64,000 bases of DNA, from NCBI GenBank assembly GCA_003134995.1, contig PLDC01000022.1, positions 145,872-209,871 of the forward strand, given 5' to 3'. Position numbers and translations under genes: made by a program. A model generated the notes under the pieces. The model was given only the letters and a program-made list of their open reading frames with translations. It made no database searches and had not been told where the DNA came from. Each line of letters starts with the position of its first letter. Positions within the stretch are counted from its first letter, which is position 1. This document shows, one piece after another, positions 17,302-25,161 of this stretch. Source of the stretch: Acidobacteriaceae bacterium. Lineage in GTDB: Bacteria; Acidobacteriota; Terriglobia; Terriglobales; Acidobacteriaceae.

Positions 17302-17664
17302 CTACTTCACTTGCTCCGCCTCCACCTTGCTGATCGTCGCTCGTAGCCATGTGCCGAGCGCTTCTTCGATTTCCTGCTGCGTCCCGGTGCGGTACAAATT
17401 ATCGAGCGTATCACCCTTCAAAGACAATGGAATATGAGTGCAAGGGACTTGTTCTTTCCGCGCCTCCGCTGGAACGAATTGCATCAGTAGACATTCCTCG
17501 CAGGGCTCGCGGTCTTTGGAATTGAAGTTCATGCAAGTGGGCGAATCCTCGAAAATAAATCGTGCCCGCCAGGATTCACGCGGCAATCGCCCGTAGCCCC
17601 CTTGCTCAAGAAACTCCAGTTCGAATTTCAGCACGTCCAGCAGCTTTCGACCGTCTTTTGCCAT
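17302..17664 (-). CDS. Small Cys-containing cytosolic protein, unknown
   Basis: About 120 residues if started at ATG 17662-17664, which has GGGGTGGG just upstream; a longer frame reaches 17709. The sequence has a C-x10-C-x2-C-x16-C arrangement (PTC, PCEECLL, PCTH) that could bind a metal or Fe-S cluster. There is no signal peptide. It is divergent from the cytochrome c gene, and the gap between them carries three TGTGA-N6-TCACA-like sites, so the two may be co-regulated. I do not recognise the family. Confidence 0.65.
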   Translation of the reverse strand: MAKDGRKLLDVLKFELEFLEQGGYGRLPRESWRARFIFEDSPTCMNFNSKDREPCEECLLMQFVPAEARKEQVPCTHIPLSLKGDTLDNLYRTGTQQEIEEALGTWLRATISKVEAEQVK

Positions 17665-17716
17665 AAGCCCACCCCTAATCACTACGGTAAGTTTGGCTCG
17701 TGCTGACACGCCGCGC

Positions 17717-17732
17717 CGTGACCGGCATCACA
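17717..17732. promoter_or_regulatory. Crp-like site CGTGA-N6-TCACA
   Basis: One half matches TGTGA at 4 of 5 positions and the other half is a perfect TCACA. It lies 53-68 nt upstream of the start at 17664 on the minus strand, suitable for control of the Cys-rich protein. Confidence 0.45.
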
Positions 17733-17738
17733 CCCCAG

Positions 17739-17754
17739 GGTGAGGGCCGTCACA
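17739..17754. promoter_or_regulatory. Crp-like site GGTGA-N6-TCACA
   Basis: The second of three sites in this divergent gap. The left half is GGTGA and the right half a perfect TCACA, centred 22 bp from the previous site, that is, two helical turns away on the same face. Confidence 0.45.
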
Positions 17755-17842
17755 CAGCCGAGTCAACTGGCTCCAAAGTAAGACCATCCGAACAACTTGA
17801 GCACGGCGCGCACCGTTCTGTATAAGGGAATTACCAGGCATG

Positions 17843-17858
17843 TGTGACGCGCGTCACA
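17843..17858. promoter_or_regulatory. Perfect Crp-type palindrome TGTGA-N6-TCACA
   Basis: TGTGACGCGCGTCACA is a complete 16-bp palindrome including the spacer. It lies 100-115 nt upstream of the cytochrome c start at 17958, a usual activator distance. The Crp-family protein encoded at 33976-34692 has the recognition helix expected for this motif. Confidence 0.65.
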
Positions 17859-17957
17859 GAACGTTCCTTCCTCAGGAGTGTTCAATATTGCTCAGTTCAG
17901 GCGCGCTGATGTCGTTTTTAATGTTAGCCTGCTGAAATTCAGAACGGAGATTGAATA

Positions 17958-18269
17958 ATGAAGAGCATCAACGCCAAAGTATTGACTATCGCAACAGCCT
18001 TCGCTGTTGTTCTCAGCATTCCCCTCTCGATGCAGGCGCAAGACGCCGCAGCAACCTACAAATCAAAATGCGCCATGTGCCACGGCGCTGACGGCAAAAA
18101 AGCTGCCGGTCACGATCTTTCAGGTGCCGATGTGCAAAAGGAATCGGATGCGGATCTCGAAGCGGTCATCGCCAACGGCAAGGCCCCCAAGATGCCGAAG
18201 TACGCGGACAAATTAAAGCCGGAAGAGATTAAGGGGCTGGTGGCCTACATTCGCACCCTGAAGCAATAG
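17958..18269 (+). CDS. Monoheme class I cytochrome c, periplasmic
   Basis: A 103-residue exported electron carrier. The signal peptide ends ...LSMQAQ. The heme attachment motif is CAMCH near residue 37 and the distal Met is in KMPKYADKL near 80, ending in the helix LVAYIRTLK. Size and layout match small soluble cytochromes of the c6/c555 type. It precedes a multiheme NapC/NirT-type protein by about 120 bp and a 13-heme protein further on, so it probably shuttles electrons among them. Confidence 0.92.
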   Translation: MKSINAKVLTIATAFAVVLSIPLSMQAQDAAATYKSKCAMCHGADGKKAAGHDLSGADVQKESDADLEAVIANGKAPKMPKYADKLKPEEIKGLVAYIRTLKQ

Positions 18270-18390
18270 TTTCGGGTTCTGCCTCACGCTTTCAAAACTG
18301 CTCCACGGCAGCGAATGAGCCGCCGTGACGGGTGCTGTGTGCCTGAACGCGGAGCGTATAAATAGAACGAAGAGAAAGCACTGGTTTCCA

Positions 18391-19839
18391 ATGAACCTGC
18401 GGGATCGCATTCGAGAGTGGTCGCAGCCAATTTATTTCCTGGGGCAGAATCCGGTTACACTCACCGGGGCTGTGATTACCACCAGCACGGCTCTTACCAC
18501 CATCGCCTTCTGGTTCTATGACATGTTTCTGCCGGGGCCGCCGCATCCTTATATCGGCCTTCTGATTTTTCTGATCCTGCCGGGCATTTTTGTACTCGGC
18601 CTCGTGCTGATTCCCATCGGTATCTGGCTCAGGCGCCGCAGCCTTGCCCGGAGCGGAACACTCCCCGGAGCATTTCCCTCCATCGACCTGCGGCTGCCCG
18701 TGGTCCGGCGCACCTTGGAATGGGTGGGCCTGGCGACCGTGATCAATCTTTTGATCATTGGGACCGCATCATACCGAGGCGTCCAATACATGGATTCCGC
18801 AAGTTTCTGCGGGACGACTTGTCACGTCGTAATGGCCCCGGAATTTTCGGCCTACCAAAATTCCCCGCACTCGCGTGTGGAATGTGTCGAATGCCACATC
18901 GGGCCGGGAGCGGGATGGTTCGTCCGCTCGAAACTCTCCGGGCTGCGCCAGGTGGTCGCGGTAACCTTCCACACCTATTCACGCCCCATTCCTTCGCCGG
19001 TAAAGTATCTCCGGCCGGCGCGTGAGACTTGTGAGCAGTGTCATTGGCCGCAGCGCTTTACCGGTGACAAGTTCCTGGTGAATACCAGCTACAAAGACGA
19101 CGAAAAGAACACTCCGCAAACCGATGTTTTATTGCTGAAAGTGGGTGGACGCACGTGGCAGGGTTCGGTCGGCATTCACGGGCACCACCTGGCTGATAAC
19201 GCGCGCATTCGCTACATTTCCACCGACGCCGAGCGGCAGACAATTCCGGTCGTGGACTATACTGACGATCAAGGCAAGACCACCGAATTCATTTCGACGG
19301 ATACGAAGCCAACCCAGCAGCAATTAGCCAAGGGAGAACATCGCACGATGGATTGTGTGGACTGCCACAACCGGCCCACGCACAAGTTCGACTTGCCCGA
19401 AAATGCCGTGGATAAGCAAATGTCAATCGGTCACATCAGCCCGGAACTGCCCTTTATCAGAAAAAAGGCAGTCGAGGTTCTTAAGGTTAACTATCCTACC
19501 CGCGAAGTGGCGCAGCAGAGCATCATCGCCGAGCTTAACAATTTCTATCGCATCAATTACGCGCAGATTTACCAAACCCGGCGCACGCTGGTGCAGCAAG
19601 CGGGCGATGAGGTAGCGGCGATTTACCTTCGCAACATCTTCCCCGACATGAACGTGACTTGGGGCGTTCATCCTGACAACCTTGGGCACAACGACTCGCC
19701 AGGCTGCTTCCGATGTCACGACGGCAGTCATACCAGCGCCGACGGCCAGACCATTACGAATGATTGCTCAGCGTGTCACCAGCTCCTTGCTTCGGGTGAG
19801 GAAAATCCCAAGGTGTTGACCGACTTGGGAATTAAGTGA
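18391..19839 (+). CDS. NapC/NirT-type membrane-anchored multiheme cytochrome c
   Basis: About 482 residues, with three hydrophobic segments near the N-terminus (ITTSTALTTIAFWFYDMF, IGLLIFLILPGIFVLGLVL, ATVINLLIIGTASY) and then a heme domain. Five CxxCH motifs are visible (CVECH, CEQCH, CVDCH, CFRCH, CSACH), plus one CX3CH (CGTTCH) at the first heme position. NapC/NirT proteins take electrons from quinol to periplasmic partners. ATG 18391 (MNLRDRIREWSQP) is preferred over 18325 because the upstream residues look non-coding. Confidence 0.88.
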   Translation: MNLRDRIREWSQPIYFLGQNPVTLTGAVITTSTALTTIAFWFYDMFLPGPPHPYIGLLIFLILPGIFVLGLVLIPIGIWLRRRSLARSGTLPGAFPSIDLRLPVVRRTLEWVGLATVINLLIIGTASYRGVQYMDSASFCGTTCHVVMAPEFSAYQNSPHSRVECVECHIGPGAGWFVRSKLSGLRQVVAVTFHTYSRPIPSPVKYLRPARETCEQCHWPQRFTGDKFLVNTSYKDDEKNTPQTDVLLLKVGGRTWQGSVGIHGHHLADNARIRYISTDAERQTIPVVDYTDDQGKTTEFISTDTKPTQQQLAKGEHRTMDCVDCHNRPTHKFDLPENAVDKQMSIGHISPELPFIRKKAVEVLKVNYPTREVAQQSIIAELNNFYRINYAQIYQTRRTLVQQAGDEVAAIYLRNIFPDMNVTWGVHPDNLGHNDSPGCFRCHDGSHTSADGQTITNDCSACHQLLASGEENPKVLTDLGIK

Positions 19840-19868
19840 GCCTCAGAAAAAACGGAAAGCAAAACCCT

Positions 19869-19935
19869 TGTCATTCCGAGCGGAGCATTGCGATTGGCTT
19901 CATCAATCGCAATGCGGAGTCGAGGAACCTGCTTT
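19869..19935. repeat. Dispersed intergenic repeat with 12-bp hairpin
   Basis: It starts GTCATTCCGAGCGGAGC and ends GTCGAGGAACCTGCTTTTCG, matching the layout of the repeat at 7621. Inside is a perfect inverted repeat, GCATTGCGATTG at 19885-19896 and its complement at 19904-19915, with a 7-nt loop. It follows the cytochrome stop by 45 bp, so it could also stop or stabilise that transcript, but no T-run follows. Confidence 0.6.
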
Positions 19936-20052
19936 TCGCTTGCAGCGCACGACGCCGCAACTCTGCGGATGAAACCTCGCGCGCCGTCCCTTGTAGAATT
20001 CCCTTGACTCCGATCGGCGCGAGGGTCTTTAATATCAGTTAAAGCATTAGCT

Positions 20053-20309
20053 CTTTGACATAAGAATAGCAATCGGATAACTGACATCGAATCAAGAATT
20101 TGCGCGCAAGCCCTCTGGATACAAGATTTTAGGCGTAAGCGCGGCACAGGCATTCTGCAGCGCTCGCTGATTACAAAGGACTTAATTGAACGGCACTAAA
20201 GCTAAGTCCTTAAGATTGAATATTTTACGGTTAAAATATTTAGAATCAATATTTTAGCCGGTTCAAGGTGATATAAAAATCGCGTAACCTATTGATTCCA
20301 GATATTTTA
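20053..20309 (+). repeat. AT-rich conserved intergenic element, copy 1
   Basis: Five sequence blocks here recur in opposite orientation at 63726-63927, in the same order. Block A is at 20053-20082 (25 of 30 bases shared, containing TTGACA). Block B is CGCTGATT...ACTTA at 20165-20184 (17 of 20). Block C is CTAAGTCCTT at 20202-20211 (10 of 10). Block D is CAATATTTTAGCC at 20247-20259 (13 of 13). Block E is TGATTCCAGATATTTTA at 20293-20309 (17 of 17). Spacers have diverged and A-B spacing is 53 bp longer here. AAGGACTTA/TAAGTCCTT (20176-20184, 20203-20211) can pair, as can AATATTTTA/TAAAATATT (20219-20227, 20232-20240). There is no ORF. The nature is unknown: an old mobile repeat, a small RNA or an array of protein sites. 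Confidence 0.75.
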
Positions 20310-20502
20310 TCGTCAGGCGTATCAAAAAATTTTCGATCGGATCAATCTACCACCCGAACCGGTGTCTTCTTGGCGAACTTCGCGGCCGTCCCTTAGCGGC
20401 CTTAGCGGTTAAAAGCTTTTGGTTTGTGGCCGATATAAGCTATCTGTTAGCTTTTATAGTTATCTTTGAGATATAATTAGAACCCGCCAGACTACCCCTA
20501 CG

Positions 20503-20518
20503 TGTAACCTCAGTTACA
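20503..20518. promoter_or_regulatory. Palindrome TGTAA-N6-TTACA, Crp/Fnr-like
   Basis: TGTAACCTCAGTTACA is a perfect inverted repeat of 5-bp arms with a 6-bp spacer. The geometry is that of the TGTGA-N6-TCACA sites in this window, with one symmetrical change. It lies about 130 nt before the 13-heme cytochrome start. Confidence 0.4.
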
Positions 20519-20594
20519 AAATGAGCGCGTCCTAAGAAATCACGCAGGCGCGTGCGATCCGCCCGTCTTCGACGCGCAGCAGCTAACACGCACA

Positions 20595-20610
20595 GGTGAT
20601 GCGAATCACA
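20595..20610. promoter_or_regulatory. Crp-like site GGTGA-N6-TCACA
   Basis: GGTGATGCGAATCACA lies 36-51 nt upstream of the ATG at 20646. Its left half is one base from TGTGA and its right half is perfect. At this distance it may overlap the promoter core. Confidence 0.45.
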
Positions 20611-20645
20611 GAACTTTCCCGTCAAAGACTTCAAAATTGCCAAGG

Positions 20646-22874
20646 ATGAAGTTGCGAAATGGGAGTCTGGCCTTGCGGAAAAAGATACGACACACGGCAG
20701 CAGGACGATGCGGCCTCGCCCTTCTGGCCTTAATCTTCTGGGCCGTCCTTCTTTCAGTCGGCACCCCGGCACACGCTCACGGCCGAGCGCAAGTAAAGGC
20801 GCCACAACCGCTCAAGCAGGACGAGAGCTGCCTGGCCTGCCATGGCCAAGCGGGAATGACAGCGGGCAATGGCAAAAGCATCTCGATTGATCCCACGAAA
20901 CATGCAGCCAGTGTTCACGGCGTTCTGAGTTGCAAAGAGTGCCACTCGAGCATCAAGGACTATCCGCATCCGGCCAAAGTGGCGAAGGTGCAATGCTCCA
21001 CTTGTCACACCGACGAGGCTTCTCATGTGCCCAACAGCGTGCACAGCGCGCTAGGCGAGCAAGCTTGCGAATCTTGCCATGGCGACCATCACGAAGTAGT
21101 ATCCACGGCTCAACTGGCGCCGGCAAAGTGCGCGCAGTGCCATGCCGACGAAGTAAAGGAACTCCGGCAAAGCATTCACGGAAAAGCGGCCGCAGCGGGA
21201 GACCCGGACGCGCCAACTTGCCTCTCCTGCCACGGGTCAGTCCATCAGATTCAGGGCCCGGGCGATGTGACCTCGACGGTGGCCAAGAAGAACTTGCCCG
21301 ACACGTGTGCATCCTGCCACAGCAACCCGCAGTTTCTCTCTCGCCACAAGATTCCATTCGCGCATCCCGTGGAACTTTACAAACAAAGCGTCCATGGACG
21401 AGCGGTGATGGGCGGAGACGAAGCTGCAGCGACTTGCTCGGACTGTCACGGCAGCCACGGAATCCTGCCCTCGCAAGATGCGCTTTCCAAAGTAAACCAC
21501 TTCAACATACCCGCCACTTGCGGGCAGTGCCATACCGAAATTTCCAAGGCGTATCTTGCAAGCGTTCATGGACAAGCTACAAAGAATGGAGTCTCCGCGG
21601 CCCCGGTGTGCAGCGATTGCCACGGCGAACACCTCATCCTGCGCCCGAAAGACCCTGAATCGCTGGTGAATGCGTCGCGCGTTTCAATGGCCACCTGCGG
21701 GCGTTGCCACAACGATGAACGACTGGCTCTGCGATACAATCTGCCCGCCGATCGCGTTCCTTCCTATGCCGACAGCTTTCACGGGCTGGCCCTCACCGAA
21801 GGAAAGACGACCGCCGCGAATTGCGCGTCGTGTCACGGAGTACACTCCATTCTCCCTTCAAGTGACGCGCGATCGAGCGTCAGCAGCGCCAACCTGCGAA
21901 AGACGTGCGGTCAATGCCACAAAGGTGTGGACGAAGCCCGATTCCTCATGGGACCAGTGCATGTGCGGACCTCCACTGGCGCCGCTCATCCGGTTGTAAA
22001 GTGGATCCGCTGGACTTACTGGATCCTAATCCCAATGACGCTGGGATTCATGATCCTGCACAACATAATCGACTTCTTCGCGAAGCTCATGCGCCCGCGG
22101 CCGCACCACTCCAGCGGCGCGAAAGTAACGCGCATGAATCGCAACTTCCGCATTGCCCACTGGGGCGTGATTCTGAGCTTCCCAACGCTGGTTGTCACCG
22201 GATTTGCCTTGAAGTTTCCTGATGCCTGGTGGTCGCGCCCGCTATTGCTTTGGGAGAACCACTTCGGCTTCCGCGGAGGAGTGCATCGCGCTGCGGCCGT
22301 TATACTCATCGCCGCCACGCTCTATCATCTGATTCACCTCGCCCTGAACAAGCGGGACCGTGTTTTCGTCTGGGCAATGCTTCCGCAATTCAAAGATGCA
22401 ACGGACTTGATGCACGTCTTCGCGTACAACCTCCGGCTCACGAAAGTCGAGCCAACGTTCGCGAAATTCAACTATGCCGAGAAGCTCGAATATCTTGCCT
22501 TCATGTGGGGAACGCTGGTGATGGCGGTTTCCGGCTTCTTACTGTGGTTTAACGATTTCACTCTGACGCACTTCCCCAAGTGGGTGTCCGATGCGGCTAC
22601 CGCTGTTCATTGTTACGAGGCGATTCTCGCAACGTTCGCCATTCTGATTTGGCATTCCTACATGGTGATCTTCGATCCGCTGGTCTACCCGATGGACACT
22701 GCGTGGCTCGACGGCAAAGTTCCTGCGGATCACTACCGCCATGCGCGTCCGTCCTATTACCGCGCCCTGCAACGCGCGAACCTGATCGAGCTACCGGCCG
22801 AGCCCGCCGGTTCGCTAGACGAGCACGAGCCCCTGACCCAGGTTGAGGTCGACGTCCCTACGAAGAAGGCCTAG
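20646..22874 (+). CDS. 13-heme cytochrome c fused to a cytochrome b domain
   Basis: About 742 residues. After a signal peptide ending near PAHAHG, thirteen CxxCH heme motifs run from CLACH (near residue 60) to CGQCH (near 420), many of them as CxDCHG or CxSCHG. From WIRWTYWILIPMTLGFMILHNIIDFF onward there are about four transmembrane helices with paired His residues (IAHWGVILSF, HRAAAVILIAATLYHLIH, WHSYMVIFD), as in the b561/Ni-hydrogenase b-subunit fold. The layout suggests quinone oxidation or reduction at the membrane coupled to a long periplasmic heme wire. The frame could also start at TTG 20637; ATG 20646 is chosen, without a clear Shine-Dalgarno. Confidence 0.9.
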   Translation: MKLRNGSLALRKKIRHTAAGRCGLALLALIFWAVLLSVGTPAHAHGRAQVKAPQPLKQDESCLACHGQAGMTAGNGKSISIDPTKHAASVHGVLSCKECHSSIKDYPHPAKVAKVQCSTCHTDEASHVPNSVHSALGEQACESCHGDHHEVVSTAQLAPAKCAQCHADEVKELRQSIHGKAAAAGDPDAPTCLSCHGSVHQIQGPGDVTSTVAKKNLPDTCASCHSNPQFLSRHKIPFAHPVELYKQSVHGRAVMGGDEAAATCSDCHGSHGILPSQDALSKVNHFNIPATCGQCHTEISKAYLASVHGQATKNGVSAAPVCSDCHGEHLILRPKDPESLVNASRVSMATCGRCHNDERLALRYNLPADRVPSYADSFHGLALTEGKTTAANCASCHGVHSILPSSDARSSVSSANLRKTCGQCHKGVDEARFLMGPVHVRTSTGAAHPVVKWIRWTYWILIPMTLGFMILHNIIDFFAKLMRPRPHHSSGAKVTRMNRNFRIAHWGVILSFPTLVVTGFALKFPDAWWSRPLLLWENHFGFRGGVHRAAAVILIAATLYHLIHLALNKRDRVFVWAMLPQFKDATDLMHVFAYNLRLTKVEPTFAKFNYAEKLEYLAFMWGTLVMAVSGFLLWFNDFTLTHFPKWVSDAATAVHCYEAILATFAILIWHSYMVIFDPLVYPMDTAWLDGKVPADHYRHARPSYYRALQRANLIELPAEPAGSLDEHEPLTQVEVDVPTKKA

Positions 22875-22880
22875 GACGAA

Positions 22881-23399
22881 TCAGTTCTTTGCCTTCTTGG
22901 TGATTTGGAAGGACGGGACGCGGGTGCCGTCGTCAGTGGTCACAGCGCCCTCGGTGAAATTGAGATCTTCTTTGCCCTTCTTTAGCATCTGCTTGGACAC
23001 AGGCTTATACGCAGCCAGAATGTCGCTGCCATCGATCGTGCCCGTGGCTCCCGCGCGCACTGCCACGACTCCATACGGAACGTCGTTATCAAAATAAGTG
23101 CAAACAGCAGCATCCTTGCGGGTGGTGAACAAACACCCCGCACTCCGACTTGGCTTCGCCTCCTGCGGCTTTAGGAATGGACCTAGATCGCCGTCTTTCA
23201 ACGCAGCGCTCCAGGTTTGCTCATCGATGTAAATTACCAGGAAGCCGATTAGAGATTGGCTCTGAACATGGCTGGCGACATTCGCCGCAATCTTGAGGAA
23301 GAACAGCGGCGGTTTCTGTTCTGTACTGGGACGACTCTGGGCCACGGTCAGCACTGCCACCGTCGCCAGCACGAGGCGCAAGAACACTCGGGATTTCAT
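22881..23399 (-). CDS. Secreted hypothetical protein
   Basis: A 172-residue protein with signal peptide MKSRVFLRLVLATVAVLTVAQS. The mature part has two Cys residues (AGCLFTTRKDAAVCTYF) that could form a disulfide, and alternating hydrophobic strands. It is convergent with the 13-heme cytochrome, with the two stop codons only 6 bp apart. No family is recognised. Confidence 0.7.
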   Translation of the reverse strand: MKSRVFLRLVLATVAVLTVAQSRPSTEQKPPLFFLKIAANVASHVQSQSLIGFLVIYIDEQTWSAALKDGDLGPFLKPQEAKPSRSAGCLFTTRKDAAVCTYFDNDVPYGVVAVRAGATGTIDGSDILAAYKPVSKQMLKKGKEDLNFTEGAVTTDDGTRVPSFQITKKAKN

Positions 23400-23496
23400 A
23401 CCAGCAATATACTTAAATTGTGAAGCTGAGGGGAGTGAGCAATCGCTCTGGACTGACGCGAAACGCGCCGCGACTGTCGTCTATCGTCTTTCGACA

Positions 23497-23521
23497 ATCG
23501 ACTATCGACTATCGACTATCG
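23497..23521. repeat. 7-bp tandem repeat ATCGACT
   Basis: Three full and one partial copy of ATCGACT lie between the secreted hypothetical gene and phaC. They stand inside a wider stretch of TCGAC/CTATCG variants from about 23470. No coding role is seen. Confidence 0.6.
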
Positions 23522-23543
23522 GTGTTGGCGCCGGAACCGGACG

Positions 23544-24611
23544 CTACTTGGAGCGTCCGGCTAGCCAGCTATCAATCTTGGGCCAGGTGCGCTTGTTGGC
23601 GCCGCTTCCCGCCATGATTCCGATGTGACCGCCCGGAACGTTGAAGAGTTCTTTGTCTTTGCCGCCCACCTTCGACAGAATCGCTTTCGACTGGCAGGGT
23701 GGCGTGATGTGGTCGCCCTCGGCGATCACCGTCAACAGGTTGGCGCGTAAGCGGCTCAAGTCCACGCGCTCGCCGCGGATCATCATCTCCCCGCGCATGA
23801 GGCGGTCGTTACGGTAGAGGTCGACGATGAGCTGCCGGAATGTGCCGCCCGTCATCGGGATATTGTCGGTGACCCAGGTGTTCATGGCTTGCCAGGCCTC
23901 GATGACCTGAGGGTTCTCGATGTTATCCCAAAGCTTCAGATAGTTGACGATGTAATTCTCTACTGGCTTCAGCGCCCGCGCTCCGTAGTCGATCATCTCT
24001 CCAGGCATGTTGCCAAACGCCGCCAGCAGTTTGTCGATATCGAAATAGCGTTCGTCGGTCCAGCGTGCGAAGGTAATATTTTCTTTGTTGGAGAAGTCGA
24101 GCGGGGCCGTGAGTAAAATCAGGTTTCGTAACCCATCATCGGGCCGCAGGCAAGAATAGATTGTGCTGAGGATCGCGCCAATGCACCAGCCCAGCATGCT
24201 GAACTCTTCCACTCCTGAAACCGACTTCATTTTGCGGATGGCCCGCGGCAGGTAATCGAGACAGTAGTCGTCAAACTTCAAATTTTTGTCTTCCGGGCCT
24301 GGGACTCCCCAATCGAGTAGATACAAGTCATAGCCGCTGTTCACCATGTATTCGACAAAGCTGTGGCCGGGACGAAGGTCAAGAATGTAAGGCCGGCTCA
24401 TGAGCGCGAACACCAGCAGAAGCGGAACCGGATGCCGCTTTTCTTTAGGCACGACGGGAATGTAGCGATAGAGTTTTGCCTTATTCAGCGCCCATACTAA
24501 TTCCTTGGGGGTTTGCGCGATCGGAGTTTTCGTGGTCAGCGCTTTGTTGAACGTAGTTAATTTTCCAACCATGTCGGTAAACGGGTCGGTGAGAACCGCG
24601 GCTTCTGGCAT
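23544..24611 (-). CDS. phaC: Polyhydroxyalkanoate synthase, class III PhaC subunit
   Basis: Polymerises (R)-3-hydroxyacyl-CoA into PHA on the granule surface. The 355-residue length is that of the short class III (PhaC with PhaE) synthases. The alpha/beta-hydrolase lipase-like box is GWCIGA with the catalytic Cys. The Asp region is VIAEGDHITPP and the His is in PGGHIGIMAG. It lies 2 bp after the PhaE-like gene and in one direction with the phasin gene. Confidence 0.94.
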   Translation of the reverse strand: MPEAAVLTDPFTDMVGKLTTFNKALTTKTPIAQTPKELVWALNKAKLYRYIPVVPKEKRHPVPLLLVFALMSRPYILDLRPGHSFVEYMVNSGYDLYLLDWGVPGPEDKNLKFDDYCLDYLPRAIRKMKSVSGVEEFSMLGWCIGAILSTIYSCLRPDDGLRNLILLTAPLDFSNKENITFARWTDERYFDIDKLLAAFGNMPGEMIDYGARALKPVENYIVNYLKLWDNIENPQVIEAWQAMNTWVTDNIPMTGGTFRQLIVDLYRNDRLMRGEMMIRGERVDLSRLRANLLTVIAEGDHITPPCQSKAILSKVGGKDKELFNVPGGHIGIMAGSGANKRTWPKIDSWLAGRSK

Positions 24612-24613
24612 TG

Positions 24614-25036
24614 CTACTTCGCCCCCTTGGCTTTCTGTTTTTTCTGACGGCTGGTTTCCGTCGACCTCGGATTTCTGTTGCTTGCCGCCGTTGCGGGCTT
24701 GGTGAGCAACTTCTCAATCCGGTCAAGTTTCGCATCCATGTCGTCGAGATGCATTTCAATGTTAGTAACGCGGTCGGCCAGAGCCACGAAGTCAGCGCGC
24801 GAAGGCATGCTTAATTGTTCGAGCACGCGCAACATCGCTTTCTCCACGGCTTCTCGAAATGGGGACGATGCCGAGAGATAGGTATCAAGCACGGTCCCGC
24901 TGGTTCTGGCGTAGGCATCTGTATTGACCGTTTGCACCATGGCTTTCGCCCACGCGTCGAGATAGTTATCGCGCATATCGCGGAAGGCTTCCATGGGATC
25001 GGCGGGCTTTCCATTCGCCGCTTGTTCATTGCTCAT
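24614..25036 (-). CDS. phaE: PhaE-like PHA synthase subunit
   Basis: About 140 residues from ATG 25036, which has GAGGGAG upstream; a longer frame begins at 25066. The protein is helical, with DPMEAFRDMRDNYLDAWAKAM near the start, a PFREAVEKAMLRVLEQL helix, a coiled-coil-like segment ALADRVTNIEMHLDDMDAKLDRIEKLL and a basic tail. This matches the C-terminal portion of class III PhaE subunits, although shorter than the classical ~350 residues. Placement directly before phaC supports the call. Confidence 0.78.
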   Translation of the reverse strand: MSNEQAANGKPADPMEAFRDMRDNYLDAWAKAMVQTVNTDAYARTSGTVLDTYLSASSPFREAVEKAMLRVLEQLSMPSRADFVALADRVTNIEMHLDDMDAKLDRIEKLLTKPATAASNRNPRSTETSRQKKQKAKGAK

Positions 25037-25161
25037 TTTGAAACTCCCTCTCTGGCTCGAACGCAACCGGAGACAGACCCGGACCTAAAATTCACCGGCG
25101 ACACACAAAGGCCAAAACCGGTGGCCGGGCTCTGTCTGCCAAATCGCAGTATATCAATTGC

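Larger units (their letters stand above)
20310..20636. other. Intergenic region before the 13-heme cytochrome
   Basis: No gene is seen here. The stretch holds a motif near 20385-20415 built around CCTTAGCGGCCTTAGCGGTT, which resembles short dispersed repeats I recall from acidobacterial genomes. An AT-rich segment follows (20440-20480), then two Crp-like palindromes listed separately. It presumably contains the promoter of the downstream cytochrome gene. Confidence 0.45.

Noticed and set aside
19885..19915. Rho-independent terminator after the NapC-like gene
   Set aside because: The 12-bp hairpin is strong but no T-run follows, and it sits inside a dispersed repeat, so it is listed as a repeat.
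20164..20309. Possible CRISPR array in the AT-rich repeats
   Set aside because: Repeats are unequal in spacing and sequence, spacers are not of constant length, and no cas genes are present.
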